NCBI GenBank assembly: GCA_951802425.1 | Contig: OX637794.1 | Span: 3,224,001-3,288,000 of the forward strand | Direction of reading: 5' to 3' | Source of the DNA: Clavaria fumosa | Taxonomy: Eukaryota; Basidiomycota; Agaricomycetes; Agaricales; Clavariaceae | Length of the DNA: 64,000 bases | Part shown: piece by piece, positions 1-11,445 of the stretch | Numbering within the stretch: the stretch's first letter is position 1 | How the letters are laid out: the number at the start of each line of letters is the position of its first letter | Made by a program: the position numbers and the translations under genes | The notes under the pieces: model-generated | What the model was told of the DNA's origin: nothing | Database searches by the model: none | What the model saw: only the letters and a program-made list of their open reading frames with translations

Positions 1-573
1 AGCAAAGTCAAGGAATGACACAGGAAGTCATAGAATGTGCACTGCACAAGCTGTGGCTGTGCCACACTCAGGTTGTGGCTATGCTGCACCACCTTACACT
101 CAAACTTGTAATGGTATAGACTCACTCAGGTTTGAGATTCAGTTTTTAGTTTAGTGAGCAAAATTACTCAGAACAAGCTGTTCTATAAATGTTATTGACT
201 ATAATTTTAAAATACTTTCCCAAAGCCTAGATATCAGCTGTTACTATGCCATAACTCAAAATCTAAGTGTAATAAAAATATTTTGGTCAATAACTTTTGT
301 AGAATACATACTTCTGAGTAATTTCTTTCACCAAAGCTTGCACTCAATCTCAATATCCAATGAGCCTATAGATTTACAGTTTTTGTGTCACTGTTTGAGC
401 ATGTGACACCCGCGCGAGCCTGTGTGACCGCTCGTCACACATCACAGGGATTGCCATCCCACTGCCTGGTTGCTGCCGCCACCACCACCATCACTGGTCA
501 CCACTGCTCCCACTGCCGCTGCCACTGCCGCTGCTGCCGCCGCCGCCACCATCACTCACTGGTCTTTGGGGCA
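1..573. other. Left edge, no gene recognised
   Basis: I see no supported gene here. The stretch from about 465 to 556 is a CCG/CCA/CTG-rich trinucleotide-like low-complexity tract, so the short open frames across it are not credible. The rest is AT-rich and unassigned. It lies beyond the 3' end of the LINE whose ORF2 stops at 835. Confidence 0.5.
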
Positions 574-642
574 TGTCGGACTTCAAAGAAATTTCAATAA
601 GGGATCACATGATCCCATGTTGAACTTTTTTGAAGTCCGACA
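574..642. repeat. Hairpin-forming inverted repeat, MITE-like
   Basis: GTCGGACTTCAAA on the left is matched by TTTGAAGTCCGAC on the right across about 69 bases, with a further TTTCAA/TTGAA pairing inside. The structure is seen directly. That it is a tiny MITE or a solo element end is inference. Confidence 0.5.
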
Positions 643-834
643 CTTGCTTGTTTACAATTGTTTACAATACGATATCTGCCTCTGTCTAAAGACTCAGGCT
701 TAGTGCCTCGACGGACCTAATGTAGTGGTCTAATGGTAGGTTTAAGAGCAAGGTCTATATCTCGATTTTGCAACTTTTGTTTGCAGTGCACCATAGATCC
801 TGCCTGCAAGATATATTGACGTTAAGTGCCATTC

Positions 835-1801
835 TCATGAGATTTGGGCAAGTAAGCAAGTGAGGTCGAGTGGGCAGTTGTGTGGGATGTTTGCGATGCA
901 ATCGAGCGGCGGGACATGACCAAGGTAGTACTGAGAGGTCTGGAGTGGCCAAAGGTCAGCTGAGTCATTGAAGAGGTGGTGTGCGGTGTTTAGTATTGCT
1001 TGGCGCTGCATGGGATTGAGATGCCCATCGTATCGGCTAAGGGTCTTGGTTGTTTTCACTACAACTCTCTCTCCTGCTTCTATCCTGAGTGCCTCCTGCG
1101 CCAAGCATTTAACGAAGATATGGTGAGGGGTCTCCGTCGCGGCGCAGCCAAGTTGGCAGTAGTCGTCATGGTTTGGCTGGGGGGCTCGCTTCGCGATGAT
1201 GTTTGCTGTCGCGAGTTGACCAGATCGAGCGTAAAGTTGCACTAGTGCGGAGTAAGCAGAGTATGCTCTGAGATAAGGGTACTCAAGGGGGGTTGTCCTG
1301 TCGTATAGCCAGGTGGCCATACGATGACCATGTCCGAATGAGAGATTCTGTTGTGACGTGAGTATGAGTGAGGCTTCGACGTGTGCACGTGCATTCGACT
1401 TGATCCAACCTGTGCTGTCCTGGTACAGAGTATATGAGTCCATCATAAAAGATGAGGAGGGTGCGCATGGGACGTGGGGGTAGTGTCGTTGTGCCTCTGT
1501 CGCATAGTGATCTGCCTCCTCGTTTAGCTCGCTCGCGACTGACCCTCCTCCAGCATGTCCTTTTGTGTAATTCAGCTTGCATTTCCCTCTTTTGGTCAGC
1601 TCGAGGAGCCATCGGTAGTGAGAGCGGCCGTTTCGTTTGCGGATACGAGATTCCTGGCAGATGCCGGACCTGCTGTCTTCGATGAGTCGAACCATGTTGA
1701 GGTGGTCCGTGTAGACTGTGTGGTGTCTGGGATGATCTCCTGCTAGGATGAGGGCGGCTATTAGTGCTGTTACCTCACCGTGAAGAATGGAATTGGACTG
1801 C
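835..1801 (-). pseudogene. LINE ORF2, C-terminal RNase H and tail (3' part, split by gypsy)
   Basis: Minus-strand coding sequence that continues the RNase H domain begun at 58059-57687. Leaving out the gypsy element and one copy of the ACTGC duplication joins the two parts in one frame. RNase H acidic positions are visible: the first Asp in WALDGS (right part), Glu in LHGEVTAL, Asp in VYTDHLNMV, and the last in NEEADHYATEAQ following KGHAGGG. A Cys/His-rich tail (CQLGCAATETPHHIFVKC) follows, as in many LINE ORF2 C-termini. The frame then stays open to a stop at 835. The enzyme would remove RNA from the RNA/DNA hybrid during target-primed reverse transcription. This copy cannot work because the gypsy insertion cuts it. 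Nothing clear marks the LINE 3' end further left. Confidence 0.85.
1797..1801. repeat. Target site duplication of the gypsy element (left), ACTGC
   Basis: ACTGC directly precedes the TG of the left LTR and is repeated directly after the CA of the right LTR at 57687-57691. Five bases is the usual Ty3/gypsy duplication. It marks insertion into the LINE RNase H domain. Confidence 0.9.
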
Positions 1802-2361
1802 TGTCAGTCCGAGTCCCTCACAGAAGCGAGAAGGGGAAAGAAGCTCGATTTCAACGTGAGGGCCTACACTCATTACAAAGGCATTATATATACTGGGGGA
1901 AGGGGGCTGTGTAGGAGGTGAGTTATAAGTAAGAGAAATGAGGCTACGTGCTCTGAGTTGCGCGGGATAGGGGAGGTAATATAGGGAAAAGGGAATGCCG
2001 AATAAGGAAGGTAGCGGCGAGGTACGGATGTGGGGAGGACGACAGAGGGAATGCTTGGCGCGGTCTTGGCTGCCCGAGGGGAGACCTCAATTAGGCCCGT
2101 TTAGGTTAGATTGATTGATGGGGGATGTCAGAGGCATTTTTGCTGATCCGCCTCCATCACGAATTGCAAAGCATGGGAAGTCGCAAGGAACGTGGGTGGG
2201 GGCACGTGATGGGTGTTGGTCGCGGGCCTATAGACGCCTGGGGAGCCGTGAGTGTGAAGTTGAGGTCGTGGGTGGTCACGTGATCCCATACTCGGTCCTC
2301 GTAACTAGACTCTAGCGCGTTGTGGACTCAGTGACAGCGGCTTACATAATGGATCCTGACA
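1802..2361 (-). repeat. Ty3/gypsy LTR, left copy (3' LTR of the minus-strand element)
   Basis: The 560-bp sequence runs TGTCAG...CTGACA and repeats at 57107-57686 in the same orientation. The right copy is 20 bp longer through one indel near its inner third. The copies otherwise differ at roughly 18 positions, mostly C/T or G/A changes at CpG sites. The element reads on the minus strand, so this copy is its 3' LTR and would hold the polyadenylation site. Confidence 0.93.
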
Positions 2362-2376
2362 TGGCCCCCTCCTCAA
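2362..2376 (-). other. Polypurine tract of the gypsy element
   Basis: Read on the minus strand, GAGGAGGGGGCCA directly precedes the 3' LTR. This is the expected place and composition for the plus-strand primer of an LTR retrotransposon. The pol stop codon overlaps its edge at 2373. Confidence 0.75.
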
Positions 2377-3888
2377 GGCTGGGCGTCTCGACCGGCCAAT
2401 CGCGCCTTGTCCGGGTGCTTGAGGAAGAAGTCGCGGAGAAGAATTGCGGTGTTGGTAAGGTTCTGGCGGGGTTCCCAGGTATTTTCTTCGATGGGGTAGC
2501 CTAGCCACTTTACCAGGTACTTCACTCCTCATCCTACTTTCTTCACATCCAGGATCTCTTCGACCTCATACTCCAAATGGTCATCATCAATGGTCGGGGG
2601 CGGAGGTGGTCGGGCTTGAGAAGCAAAAGAAGGGGGGATGAACGGGGTGAGGAGCAACTCATTAAATACGTTATGGATTCGCCAGGCTGGGGGCAGTTTG
2701 AGGCGATACCCAGCTGGCCCCACTTTTTCTATGATAGCGAAAGGTCCAGCACGTTTGTTGTCGAGTTTCTTGTTTGGGCGGTCCATTTTCAAGTTTCGCG
2801 TGTCGAGCCAAACTAAGTCTCCCTTCTCATACTCGCGGCTGGGTCGTTTTCCGCTGTTGTAGCTTTTCTTCATTGCTAGCGCAGCTTTCTCCATGGCCTC
2901 TTTGGCAGCACGTCGCGACTCTTCCAACTTTGCCATCCACTCATCAGCAGCTGGGTTCACTTCTGTCTGCGGGTGTATACCTCCATTCCAGGGGTGTCGG
3001 CCGTAGTCCAGGAAGAAAGGCGTGTAGCCTGTCGCGGAGTGTTCCCAGTTATTCAACGCAAATTCCGCTGTGCTCAACCACTCCGCCCAATCGTCCTGGA
3101 AATGGTCGACATATCCCCGCAGGTAGGTCTCAATCTCCTGATTTACCCGTTCTGTTTGTCCATCAGTTTGGGGGTGGAAGGCGGTGCTCGGGTTAGCCTT
3201 TATCCCAATCATCCGGTAGAATTCCTTCATGAATCGAGAGACGAACTGCGGGCCACGGTCGCTGACGACCTTCTGGGGGATTCCGTGGTTCCGGAATACT
3301 CGGTCGCGGAGGATCCTTGCTGCTCCCAGGCTTGTTAAGTCGAAACCGATTGCTTCGATGAGTGTGCGCTTGGTGAATTTGTCGACGATCACAAGGATAG
3401 AGTCAAACCCGCAGGATTGCGGCAACGGACCTACTATGTCCCAGCTGATCGCCCACCATGGGCCATTTGGGACTGGGTGCGGGTGTAGAGGTGCGGTGCG
3501 TTTGGTTCGATCGGGCTTGGTTCTCTGGCAACCTTCGCACCCGGACACGTACTTCTCCACATCCTTCACCATCTCAGGCCACCAGTAGGCCTTGACCATC
3601 GCGGCTTTCATTTTCTTTATTCCGGGGTGTCCTGCAATGGGAAGATTGTGTTCGTAGTTGAGCACCACCTCGCGAACGGTTGTGGGTATCCACACAGTGT
3701 TGTTTCTCCACCAAAGCCCAAGGCAGTCTCGCGTCCAGCTGTCATCAATCTCCGTGGGCTTCGTGACGTGTTCCGCGCTCTTTTTCTGGAGGAGCGTCTC
3801 CATTTCCGAGGTAAAGCTGGTGCGTACGTCCATGTTGGTGGGGAGCATCTGGACGGGGGCATCTTCCTCAGCAGCGTCTCCGTAGTCT
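2373..3888 (-). pseudogene. Ty3/gypsy pol, 3' part: integrase and chromodomain
   Basis: This is the integrase half of a chromovirus polyprotein, which would paste element cDNA into chromatin. The zinc-binding part is seen as YEHNLPIAGHPG...CEGCQRTK. The catalytic core shows Asp in SWDIVGPLP, Asp in VVSDRGPQF and Glu in QTERVNQEIE. The C-terminus begins a chromodomain (LEYEVEEILD) that continues, after an in-frame TGA near 2529, as [19 protein letters not shown] to the true stop at 2373. The TGA is most simply a CGA-to-TGA change at a CpG. The N-side (DAAEEDAPVQM) is the spacer after RNase H, and the 10-kb palindrome is inserted there at 3888/3889. Together the breaks make this a dead copy. 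Confidence 0.9.
3882..3888. repeat. Target site duplication of the 10-kb palindromic element (left), GTAGTCT
   Basis: GTAGTCT lies against the left terminus (CACCCCCTTCAGC) and recurs at 13963-13969. At the right it is separated from the terminus by a 43-base inverted copy of the left flank. Deleting everything between restores the gypsy frame (SRRPDYGDAAEEDAP). Confidence 0.8.
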
Positions 3889-4509
3889 CACCCCCTTCAG
3901 CACACCCACCCCCTATCCAAAAGGCCCAGCCGATTTTGACTGATGCCCTTTTTATGGGCCCAGCCGATCGTCGGCCGAGATATAGCTTTATAGGCTTGGC
4001 CGATCAACTTGATATACCAAAATCCTGCCAGGCATACAGGGATCCCATGGTAATGATGATACCCTTTCAAAAGGGCTGGCTGACACCCATTTTGGGAACC
4101 AGTGTAGAGGGTCTGAAGCACCCTATTCAAACATTTCTCTCACTTACATGACAAATTAGATCAAAAAAGCTGGGGATAAAGCATATGCACAAGATTAGGA
4201 AGCAAAGATCAGATGTGCTATTTGATAGACATGTAAATTACAAGGTCATCTGCATCATTTGAGACTCCTTATCATCTGAGACTCCTCCATGACAACTTAA
4301 CATAGTTGGGTGAGATGAAAACCAATATGCCTTCCAATAGGTCTTCAAAGGGTAGAAGCAAATGTACCAATCAAATATGCAATGGAGCCATTATAAACTA
4401 GAGTGAAATGTGGTTGTCAACTGAGTCAGGATATTCTTTGGAAAAGGATGGGCCTTAATATCCTTTCTGAAGAGTATTCAAATCCACTTTGAATATGTGT
4501 TCTAAAGGA

Positions 4510-5330
4510 GAATGTATTGTTATTGTTCAAATATTCTTGCAATGTAGAAGTTGTGCATGTGAGTCTGTTATCACACCTTGTGATTATATCATTCTGTGGC
4601 TGTGCCTGGGATCCCAGGTGTGACAGTCACACTGTGACCAACTCTGCATATTAGTATTGTTCAGATATCCTTGCAATGTAGAAGTTGTGCATGTGAGTCT
4701 GTTATCACACCTTGGGATTATATCACTCTGTGGCTGTGCCTGGGATCCCGGGTGTGACAGTCACACTGTGACCAACTCTGCATATTAGTATTGTTCAGAT
4801 ATCCTTGCATTGTAGAAGTTGTGCATGTGAGTCTGTTATCACACCTTGTGATTATATCATTCTGTGGCTGTGCCCAGGATCCTGGGTGTGACAGTCACAC
4901 TGTGACCAACTCTGCATATTAGTATTGTTCAGATATCCTTGCAATGTAGAAGTTGTGCATGTGAGTCTGTTATCACACCTTGGGATTATATCACTCTGTG
5001 GCTGTGCCTGGGATCCCGGGTGTGACAGTCACACTGTGACCAACTCTGCATATTAGTATTGTTCAGATATCCTTGCATTGTAGAAGTTGTGCATGTGAGT
5101 CTGTTATCACACCTTGGGATTATATCACTCTGTGGCTGTGCCTGGGATCCTGGGTGTGACAGTCACACTGTGACCAACTCTGCATATTAGTATTGTTCAG
5201 ATATCCTTGCATTGTAGAAGTTGTGCATGTGAGTCTGTTATCTCACCTTGGGATTATATCATTTTGTGGCTGTGCCCAGGATCCCGGGTGTGACAGTCAC
5301 ACTGTGACCACAACTCTGGATCTGCAACTC
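4510..5330 (+). repeat. 134-bp satellite, six tandem copies
   Basis: GAGTCTGTTATC recurs at about 4561, 4695, 4829, 4963, 5097 and 5231, giving a 134-base period. Each unit contains GTGTGACAGTCACAC directly followed by TGTGACC, so every unit carries the palindromic core GTCACACTGTGAC. That core also occurs in the hairpins of the 38-kb element. Confidence 0.9.
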
Positions 5331-5746
5331 ATATCCATAACTACCAGGGCAGGGCAAGTACAATGATTGGACAGAGGGGAACAAGGTGTGAAGACATGTT
5401 CAGAGAAGGAAGGACTACTGTATCTGTAACTACAAGGGCACAACAAGAACATATCCAAGGCTGGGGAAGGCATCTCAGAGAGGGTGATGAGTGTTGAGAA
5501 GGGGTGGTGTCAGCACTGACAGAGCCATCACACTCAAACATTCTTTCATTTACTTGTGTCTATAGTAGTCTCTTTGTGTTTACCTGCCCTCCTCTCCTTG
5601 TATTTACCTACCAGTTTCTACATCATATACACCCTGGGGCTCTTGAGCATGAGCCAGGGATCACTTTATGACTTATTGCACATGGACAGCAGAACATAGG
5701 ATGATTTGACACTTGAGATTATTTGAAAGGATGCTGCTGGCCCACT

Positions 5747-5765
5747 TAGGGTTAGGGTTAGGGGA
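5747..5765 (+). repeat. Interstitial telomere-like tract (TTAGGG)
   Basis: TTAGGGTTAGGGTTAGGGG is seen in the left arm and mirrored in the right arm at about 12178-12195. Three units are too few for a telomere, so this is an internal tract. Confidence 0.8.
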
Positions 5766-6482
5766 GATAAACTGCAATAGATTCAGGGTGATCTCTTATA
5801 CCATATTCATTTGTCAAAGCTAATCCACAAGTACAAATTAATTACAACAAATCAAAAGAAAAACATGTCTGGCATTTACATCAGAGGATGGGTGGCCAAA
5901 TCCACCTCCGACAAGCCATTCATATGATAATATGTGCTTCATTGCAAAGGGGGCACTGCAATCTAGGCAAGCCCCACTTCACCAAAGCAAGAGTCCCCAG
6001 TCTCAAGTAGATAAGATGATCTGTAAGAAACTAGGGTGGGAGGACGCTAACCACATGGCAGTCAGCAGTCCATCCCAGAGCCCATATGGCAACCCCAAGG
6101 TATGAGCAGCAGATAGCACAAAAAAACTTACAAAGATGGGGTTGGGGGAGGTTGTCTTGCATAATAGACCACACTCACATCCTTGGCCCATTTGGCCACC
6201 CCAGGTGCAGGTATGAATGAGGGTTGGTTGGGGCCAGCCTGCATATAAGCTGCCACCAAACCAAAAGGCCCATACGGCCACCCTCTTCACATAACATTCT
6301 GAAAAGCAACATGAATGAGCACCATACCAGTAAAAAGTGTGAATAGTAATAAAACCCACATACCTCTGCAGGTGTCAAGCTCATACAGACACCTGAAGGC
6401 AGACAAGAGCAGCATTCCCTGTATGGCACTGCAGTTGCCACACAGAGAATGCTGCCCTTGTCTGCCACAAACCATAAGGTGG

Positions 6483-7990
6483 ACATGGCAGCACAGGAAG
6501 GGCAGTGGGCAAGCAGGGCAGCGGGGCAGCAGGCAGGGCAACTGGCGGCAGGGCGGGGCAGCGGGTGGGAAGGCGGGGCAGCCAGTGGGCAGGCGGGGCT
6601 GCGGGTGGGCAGGGCTGCGGGCAGGGCGAGCAGGCGGGGCTGCAGGAGGGCAGGTGGGGCTGCAGGAGGGCAGGGCGGGGCAGGGCGGGGCGGCGGGTGG
6701 GCAGGGCTGCGGGGCTGCGAGGCAGCGGGCAGGCAGGGCGGGGCAGCGGGCAGCAGGCAGGCAGGGCAGCGGGTGGGCAGCGGGTGGGCAGCGGGTGGGC
6801 AGGCAGGGCTGCGGGCAGGGCAGGGTTGCGGGCGAGCAGGCGGGGCTGCCGGTGGGCAGGCGGGGTGGGGCAGCGGGCAGGCGGGGCGGGGCAGCAGGCA
6901 GGCAGGCGAGGCAGCGGGTGGGCAGGCGGGGCAGCGGGCAGGCGGGGCAGGGCAGCGGGCAGGCAGGGCGGGGCAGCAGGCAGGCAGGGCGGGGCAGTGG
7001 GCAGGCAGGGCAGGGCAGCGGGCAGACAGGCAAGGCAACGGGCGGGCAGGGCGGGGCTGCGGGGCAGCGGGCAGGCAGGGCGGGGCAGCGGGTAGGAAGG
7101 CGGGGCAGCGGGTGGGCAGGCGGGGCTGCAGGAGGGCAGGGCAGCGGGCAGCGGGCAGGCAGGCGAGGCTGTGGGTGGGCAGGCGGGGCAGCGGGCAGGC
7201 GGGGCGGGGCAGCAGGCAGGCAGGGCGGGGCAGCGGGTGGGAAGGCGGGGCTGCCGGTGGGTAGGCGGGGCTGCGGGTGGGCAGGCAGGGCTGTGGGCAG
7301 GGCGGGGTTGCGGGCGAGCAGGCAGGGCAGCGGCCAGGCAGGGCGGGGCAGCAGGCAGCAGGCAGGCAGGGCAGCGGGTGGGCAGCGGGTGGGCAGTGCG
7401 GGCCAGCGGGCCAGCAGGCAGGCGGGGCAGCGAGCAGGCGGGGCTGCAGGAGGGCAGGGCAGGGCAGGGCGGGGCGGCGGGTGGGCAGGGCTGCGAGGCT
7501 GCGGGCGAGCAGGGCTGCGGGGCTGCGGGCGAGCAGGCGGGGCTGCGGGCGGGCAGGCGGGGCTGCAGGAGGGCAGGGCGGGGCAGGGCGGGGCGGCGGG
7601 GCTGCGATGCAGCGGGTGGGCAGGCGGGGCAGCCGGTGGGCAGGCAAGCGAGGCAGCGGGTGGGCAGGGTGGGGCAGGCGAGGCAGCGGGTGGGCAGCGG
7701 GCGGGCAGGCGGGGCTGCAGGAGGGCAGGGCGGGGCTGCGAGGCAGCGGGTGGGCAGGCGGGGCAGCCGGTGGGCAGGCGGGGCTGTGGGCAGGCAGGCG
7801 AGGCAGCGGGTGGGCAGGGTGGGGCAGGCGGGGCTGCGAGGCAGCGGAGTGGGGCGTCAGGGCAGCAGGGTGGCGGGCAGCGGGGCAGCGGAGCAGCGGA
7901 GCAGGGGCAGCTTGGCAGGAGGGGAGGGCGGGATGCCGGGAAAGCGGGGTGGTGGGGCAACAGGGCTGCGAGGCAGTGGATGGGCAGGCA
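6483..7990 (+). repeat. G-rich minisatellite, left arm
   Basis: About 1.5 kb is built from short variants of GCGGGTGGGCAGGCGGGGC and GCAGGCGGGGCAGC. All six frames stay open for long distances, giving artificial Gly/Arg/Ala/Gln or Pro/Ala/Cys proteins of up to about 590 residues that I do not accept as genes. Dense runs of G on the plus strand could form G-quadruplexes. The mirrored array in the other arm is about 150-200 bases longer. Confidence 0.9.
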
Positions 7991-8838
7991 CAGCAGAGGA
8001 CGTTTCACCATGTTTGTTTGGTGCTCACTGTTTAAAGTGTTTCAACATTTGGCTCTGTTTGTTCATGTTGATATGTCATGTGACTCTGCCCAATGACACA
8101 ATCACAAGCCTTTTCTTGGCCCTGTACTCAGGCCAGGCTAGAATGGGAGGATTTTATGTACTAGGTTCTATATGATGTGATAAGCTAGAGTCTAGATGTG
8201 GGTGCCAAGAGAGGATGATACAAACAAAGGCCCAGAGCTGATTTTGGTAAGCTGCTATGACTGTGGGAAGAAAATTGCATGGCTTGCGAAATATGACTTT
8301 TTATACACCAAAAAATCGGCAAAAATCAGGAGATTCTGAATCTGGATACCCCACATTTGTACCTGCCTTGGTTCAGTGTCAATTCGCAAAATACACAGAA
8401 AATATTCATTTTCCACAATTCTGCAGTACTCTGCAGTACTCTGGCTTGAAAATGGTTAGTGGAGGATACACACATTACCTGTAGACATATGGGGAGGGTG
8501 TAGATTAGTTTAACAACCCACCCACCATCTCTGTCACCTCCCTGGAATCCATTACTAGGAATTAGGGTTATTGGCCTGGGAGCATGGCTATTTGTTATAT
8601 TGCAAATTCCAGCCATCAGACTACACCCTATGACATCTAATACAATCATACAAAAGCCCATAATATTTGGTGCAGAACTACAGATTCCCCATGTCTATTT
8701 TCCCAAAATTCTCAAAATCTCTCCCCAGATAGCCCCCTTTGTCAAATCACATATTCCTGTTAGCAAATAGTTCACAATGTGTACATGAAGACATGTTCAA
8801 AGTTTGGTGAAGTTGGGCCAAGTTCTCAGGAAGATAGC

Positions 8839-8935
8839 CCAGAATATGTCTTCTGGAGGACAGTCTAAAGTGAAGTCAAAGATGAAGGCGAGGATAAGGA
8901 AGACCTTGACAGTCTCCCAAAAGTCTCATTCTGAG
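8839..8935. other. Asymmetric centre of the palindrome
   Basis: The arms end around AAGTTCTCAGGAAGATAGC and its complement. The roughly 100 bases between are only weakly self-complementary (CCAGAATATGTCTTCTGG on one side, CTCAGAATGAGACTTTTGGG on the complement of the other). The true pairing may extend imperfectly into the spacer. Confidence 0.7.
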
Positions 8936-9774
8936 CTATCTTCCTGAGAACTTGGCCCAACTTCACCAAACTTTGAACATGTCTTCATGTACACATTGTG
9001 AACTATTTGCTAACAGGAATATGTGATTTGACAAAGGGGGCTATCTGGGGAGAGATTTTGAGAATTTTGGGAAAATAGACATGGGGAATCTGTAGTTCTG
9101 CACCAAATATTATGGGCTTTTGTATGATTGTATTAGATGTCATAGGGTGTAGTCTGATGGCTGGAATTTGCAATATAACAAATAGCCATGCTCCCAGGCC
9201 AATAACCCTAATTCCTAGTAATGGATTCCAGGGAGGTGACAGAGATGGTGGGTGGGTTGTTAAACTAATCTACACCCTCCCCATATGTCTACAGGTAATG
9301 TGTGTATCCTCCACTAACCATTTTCAAGCCAGAGTACTGCAGAGTACTGCAGAATTGTGGAAAATGAATATTTTCTGTGTATTTTGCGAATTGACACTGA
9401 ACCAAGGCAGGTACAAATGTGGGGTATCCAGATTCAGAATCTCCTGATTTTTGCCGATTTTTTGGTGTATAAAAAGTCATATTTCGCAAGCCATGCAATT
9501 TTCTTCCCACAGTCATAGCAGCTTACCAAAATCAGCTCTGGGCCTTTGTTTGTATCATCCTCTCTTGGCACCCACATCTAGACTCTAGCTTATCACATCA
9601 TATAGAACCTAGTACATAAAATCCTCCCATTCTAGCCTGGCCTGAGTACAGGGCCAAGAAAAGGCTTGTGATTGTGTCATTGGGCAGAGTCACATGACAT
9701 ATCAACATGAACAAACAGAGCCAAATGTTGAAACACTTTAAACAGTGAGCACCAAACAAACATGGTGGAACGTC

Positions 9775-11445
9775 CTCTGCTGCGCCTGCCCATCCGCTGC
9801 CTCGCAGCCCCGCAGCCCCGCAGCGCCGCAGCCCTGCCCACCCGCCGCCCCGCCCTGCCCTCCTGCAGCCCCGCCTACCCGCCCGCAGCCCCGCCCTGCC
9901 CTCCTGCAGCCCCGCCTGCCCGCCTGCTGCCCCGCCTCTACACCCGTTGCCCCGCCTGCCCGCTGCTCAGCCTGCCTGCTGGCCCGCTGGCCCGCACTGC
10001 CCACCTGCTGCCCACCCGCTGCCCACCCGCTGCCCACCCGCTGCCCACCCGCTGCCCACCCGCCGCCCCGCCCTGCCCCGCCCTGCCCTCCTGCAGCCCT
10101 GCCTGCCCTCCTGCAGTCCCGCCTGCCCTCCTGCAGCCCCGCCTGCCCGCACGCTGCCCCGCCTGCTCGCCCGCAGCCCCGCCTGCCCACCCACAGCCTC
10201 GCAGCCCCGCAGCCCTGCCCACCCGCTGCCCCGCCCTGCCCCGCCTGCTCGCCCGCAACCCCGCCCTGCCCGCAGCCCTGCCTGCCCACCCGCAGCCCAG
10301 CCGCTGCCCACCCGCTGCCCTGCCTGCCTGCTGCCCGCTGCCCCGCCCTGCTTGCCCGCTGCCTCGCAGCCCCGCCCTGCCCGCCCACTGCCTTGCCTGC
10401 CTGCCTGCTGCCTCGCAGCCCCGCAGCCCCGCAGCCCTGCCCACCCGCCGCCCCGCCCTGCCCCGCCCTGCCCTCCTGCAGCCCCGCCTGGCCGCCCGCT
10501 GCCCCGCCTCTACACCCGTTGCCCCGCCTGCCCGCTGCCCCGCCTGCCTGCTGGCCCGCTGGCCCGCACTGCCCACCCGCTGCCCACCCGCTGCCCACCC
10601 GCTGCCCTGCCTGCCTGCTGCCTGCTGCCCCGCCCTGCCTGGCCGCTGCCCCGCCTGCTCGCCCGCCTGCTTGCCCGCAACCCCGCCCTGCCCGCAGCCC
10701 TGCCTGCCCACCTGCAGCCCCGCCTGCCCACCCGCAGCCCCGCCTTCCTACCCGCAGCCCCGCCTTCCTACCCGCTGCCCCGCCCTGCCTGCCCTCTGCC
10801 TTGCCTGTCTGCCCGCTGCCCCGCCCTGCCTGCCCGCTGCCCCGCCCTGCCTGCCTGCTGCCGCGCCCTGCCTGCCCGCTGCCCTGCCCTGCCTGCCCGC
10901 TGCCCCGCCTGCCTGCCCGCAGCCCCACCTACCCACCGGCAGCCCCGCCTTCCCACCTACAGCCCTGCCTGCCTGCTGCCCTGCCCTGCCTGCCCGCTGC
11001 CCAGCCCCGCCTGCCCGCCCGCTGCCCCGCCTGCTCGCCCGCAACCCCGCCCTGCCCGCAGCCCTGCCTGCCCACCTGCTGCCCACCCGCTGCCCACCCG
11101 CTGCCCTGCCTGCCTGCTGCCCGCTGCCCTGCCCTGCCTGCCCGCTGCCCTGCCCACCCGCCGCCCCGCCCTGCCCCACCCTGCCCTCCTGCAGCCCCGC
11201 CTGCCCACCGGCTGCCCCGCCTTCCCACCCGCTGCTCCGCCTTCCCACCTGCTGCCCCGCCTTCCCACCCGCTGCCCCGCCCTGCCACCAGTTGCCTTGC
11301 CTGCCTGCCCGCAGCCCTGCCCACCCGCTGCCCCGCCTGCCCACCCGCTGCCTCGCCTGCCCACCTGCTGCCCCGCCCTGCCCACCTGCTGCCCCGCCCT
11401 GCCCACCTGCTGCCCCGCCTGCTGCCCCACTGCCCACTGCCCTTC
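9775..11445 (-). repeat. C-rich minisatellite (inverse of the G-rich array), right arm
   Basis: This is the same unit family as 6483-7990, with the G-rich strand now on minus. It spans about 1.67 kb against 1.5 kb on the left, and the order of variants differs. The arrays have therefore changed independently since the palindrome formed. The long Pro/Cys/Ala-rich frames (up to about 636 residues) are composition artefacts. Confidence 0.9.

Larger units (their letters stand above)
3889..8838 (+). repeat. Left arm of the 10-kb palindrome
   Basis: In order from the end, the arm holds subterminal GGCCCAGCC motifs, six copies of a 134-bp satellite, a TTAGGG-like tract, a unique part, a G-rich minisatellite and a unique inner part. 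The inner 700 bases look identical to the inverse on the other side, including two short open frames at 8257-8484 and 8326-8661 whose mirrored copies are unchanged. Confidence 0.85.

Noticed and set aside
715..790. tRNA-like text (TGGTCTAATGG fits an A box).
   Set aside because: No acceptable B box or acceptor pairing nearby.
4510..5330. CRISPR-like array of regularly spaced repeats.
   Set aside because: Units are contiguous 134-bp satellites without unique spacers, in a eukaryotic transposon.
6175..8175. Very long open frames (270-590 codons) on both strands in the left minisatellite, and the like at 9738-11767.
   Set aside because: They arise from a stop-poor GC-rich repeat, all frames are open at once, and no domain is present.
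8257..9516. Short mirrored frames (75 and 111 codons) near the palindrome centre.
   Set aside because: No motif, the opposite strand is open too, and perfect conservation is explained by the palindrome.
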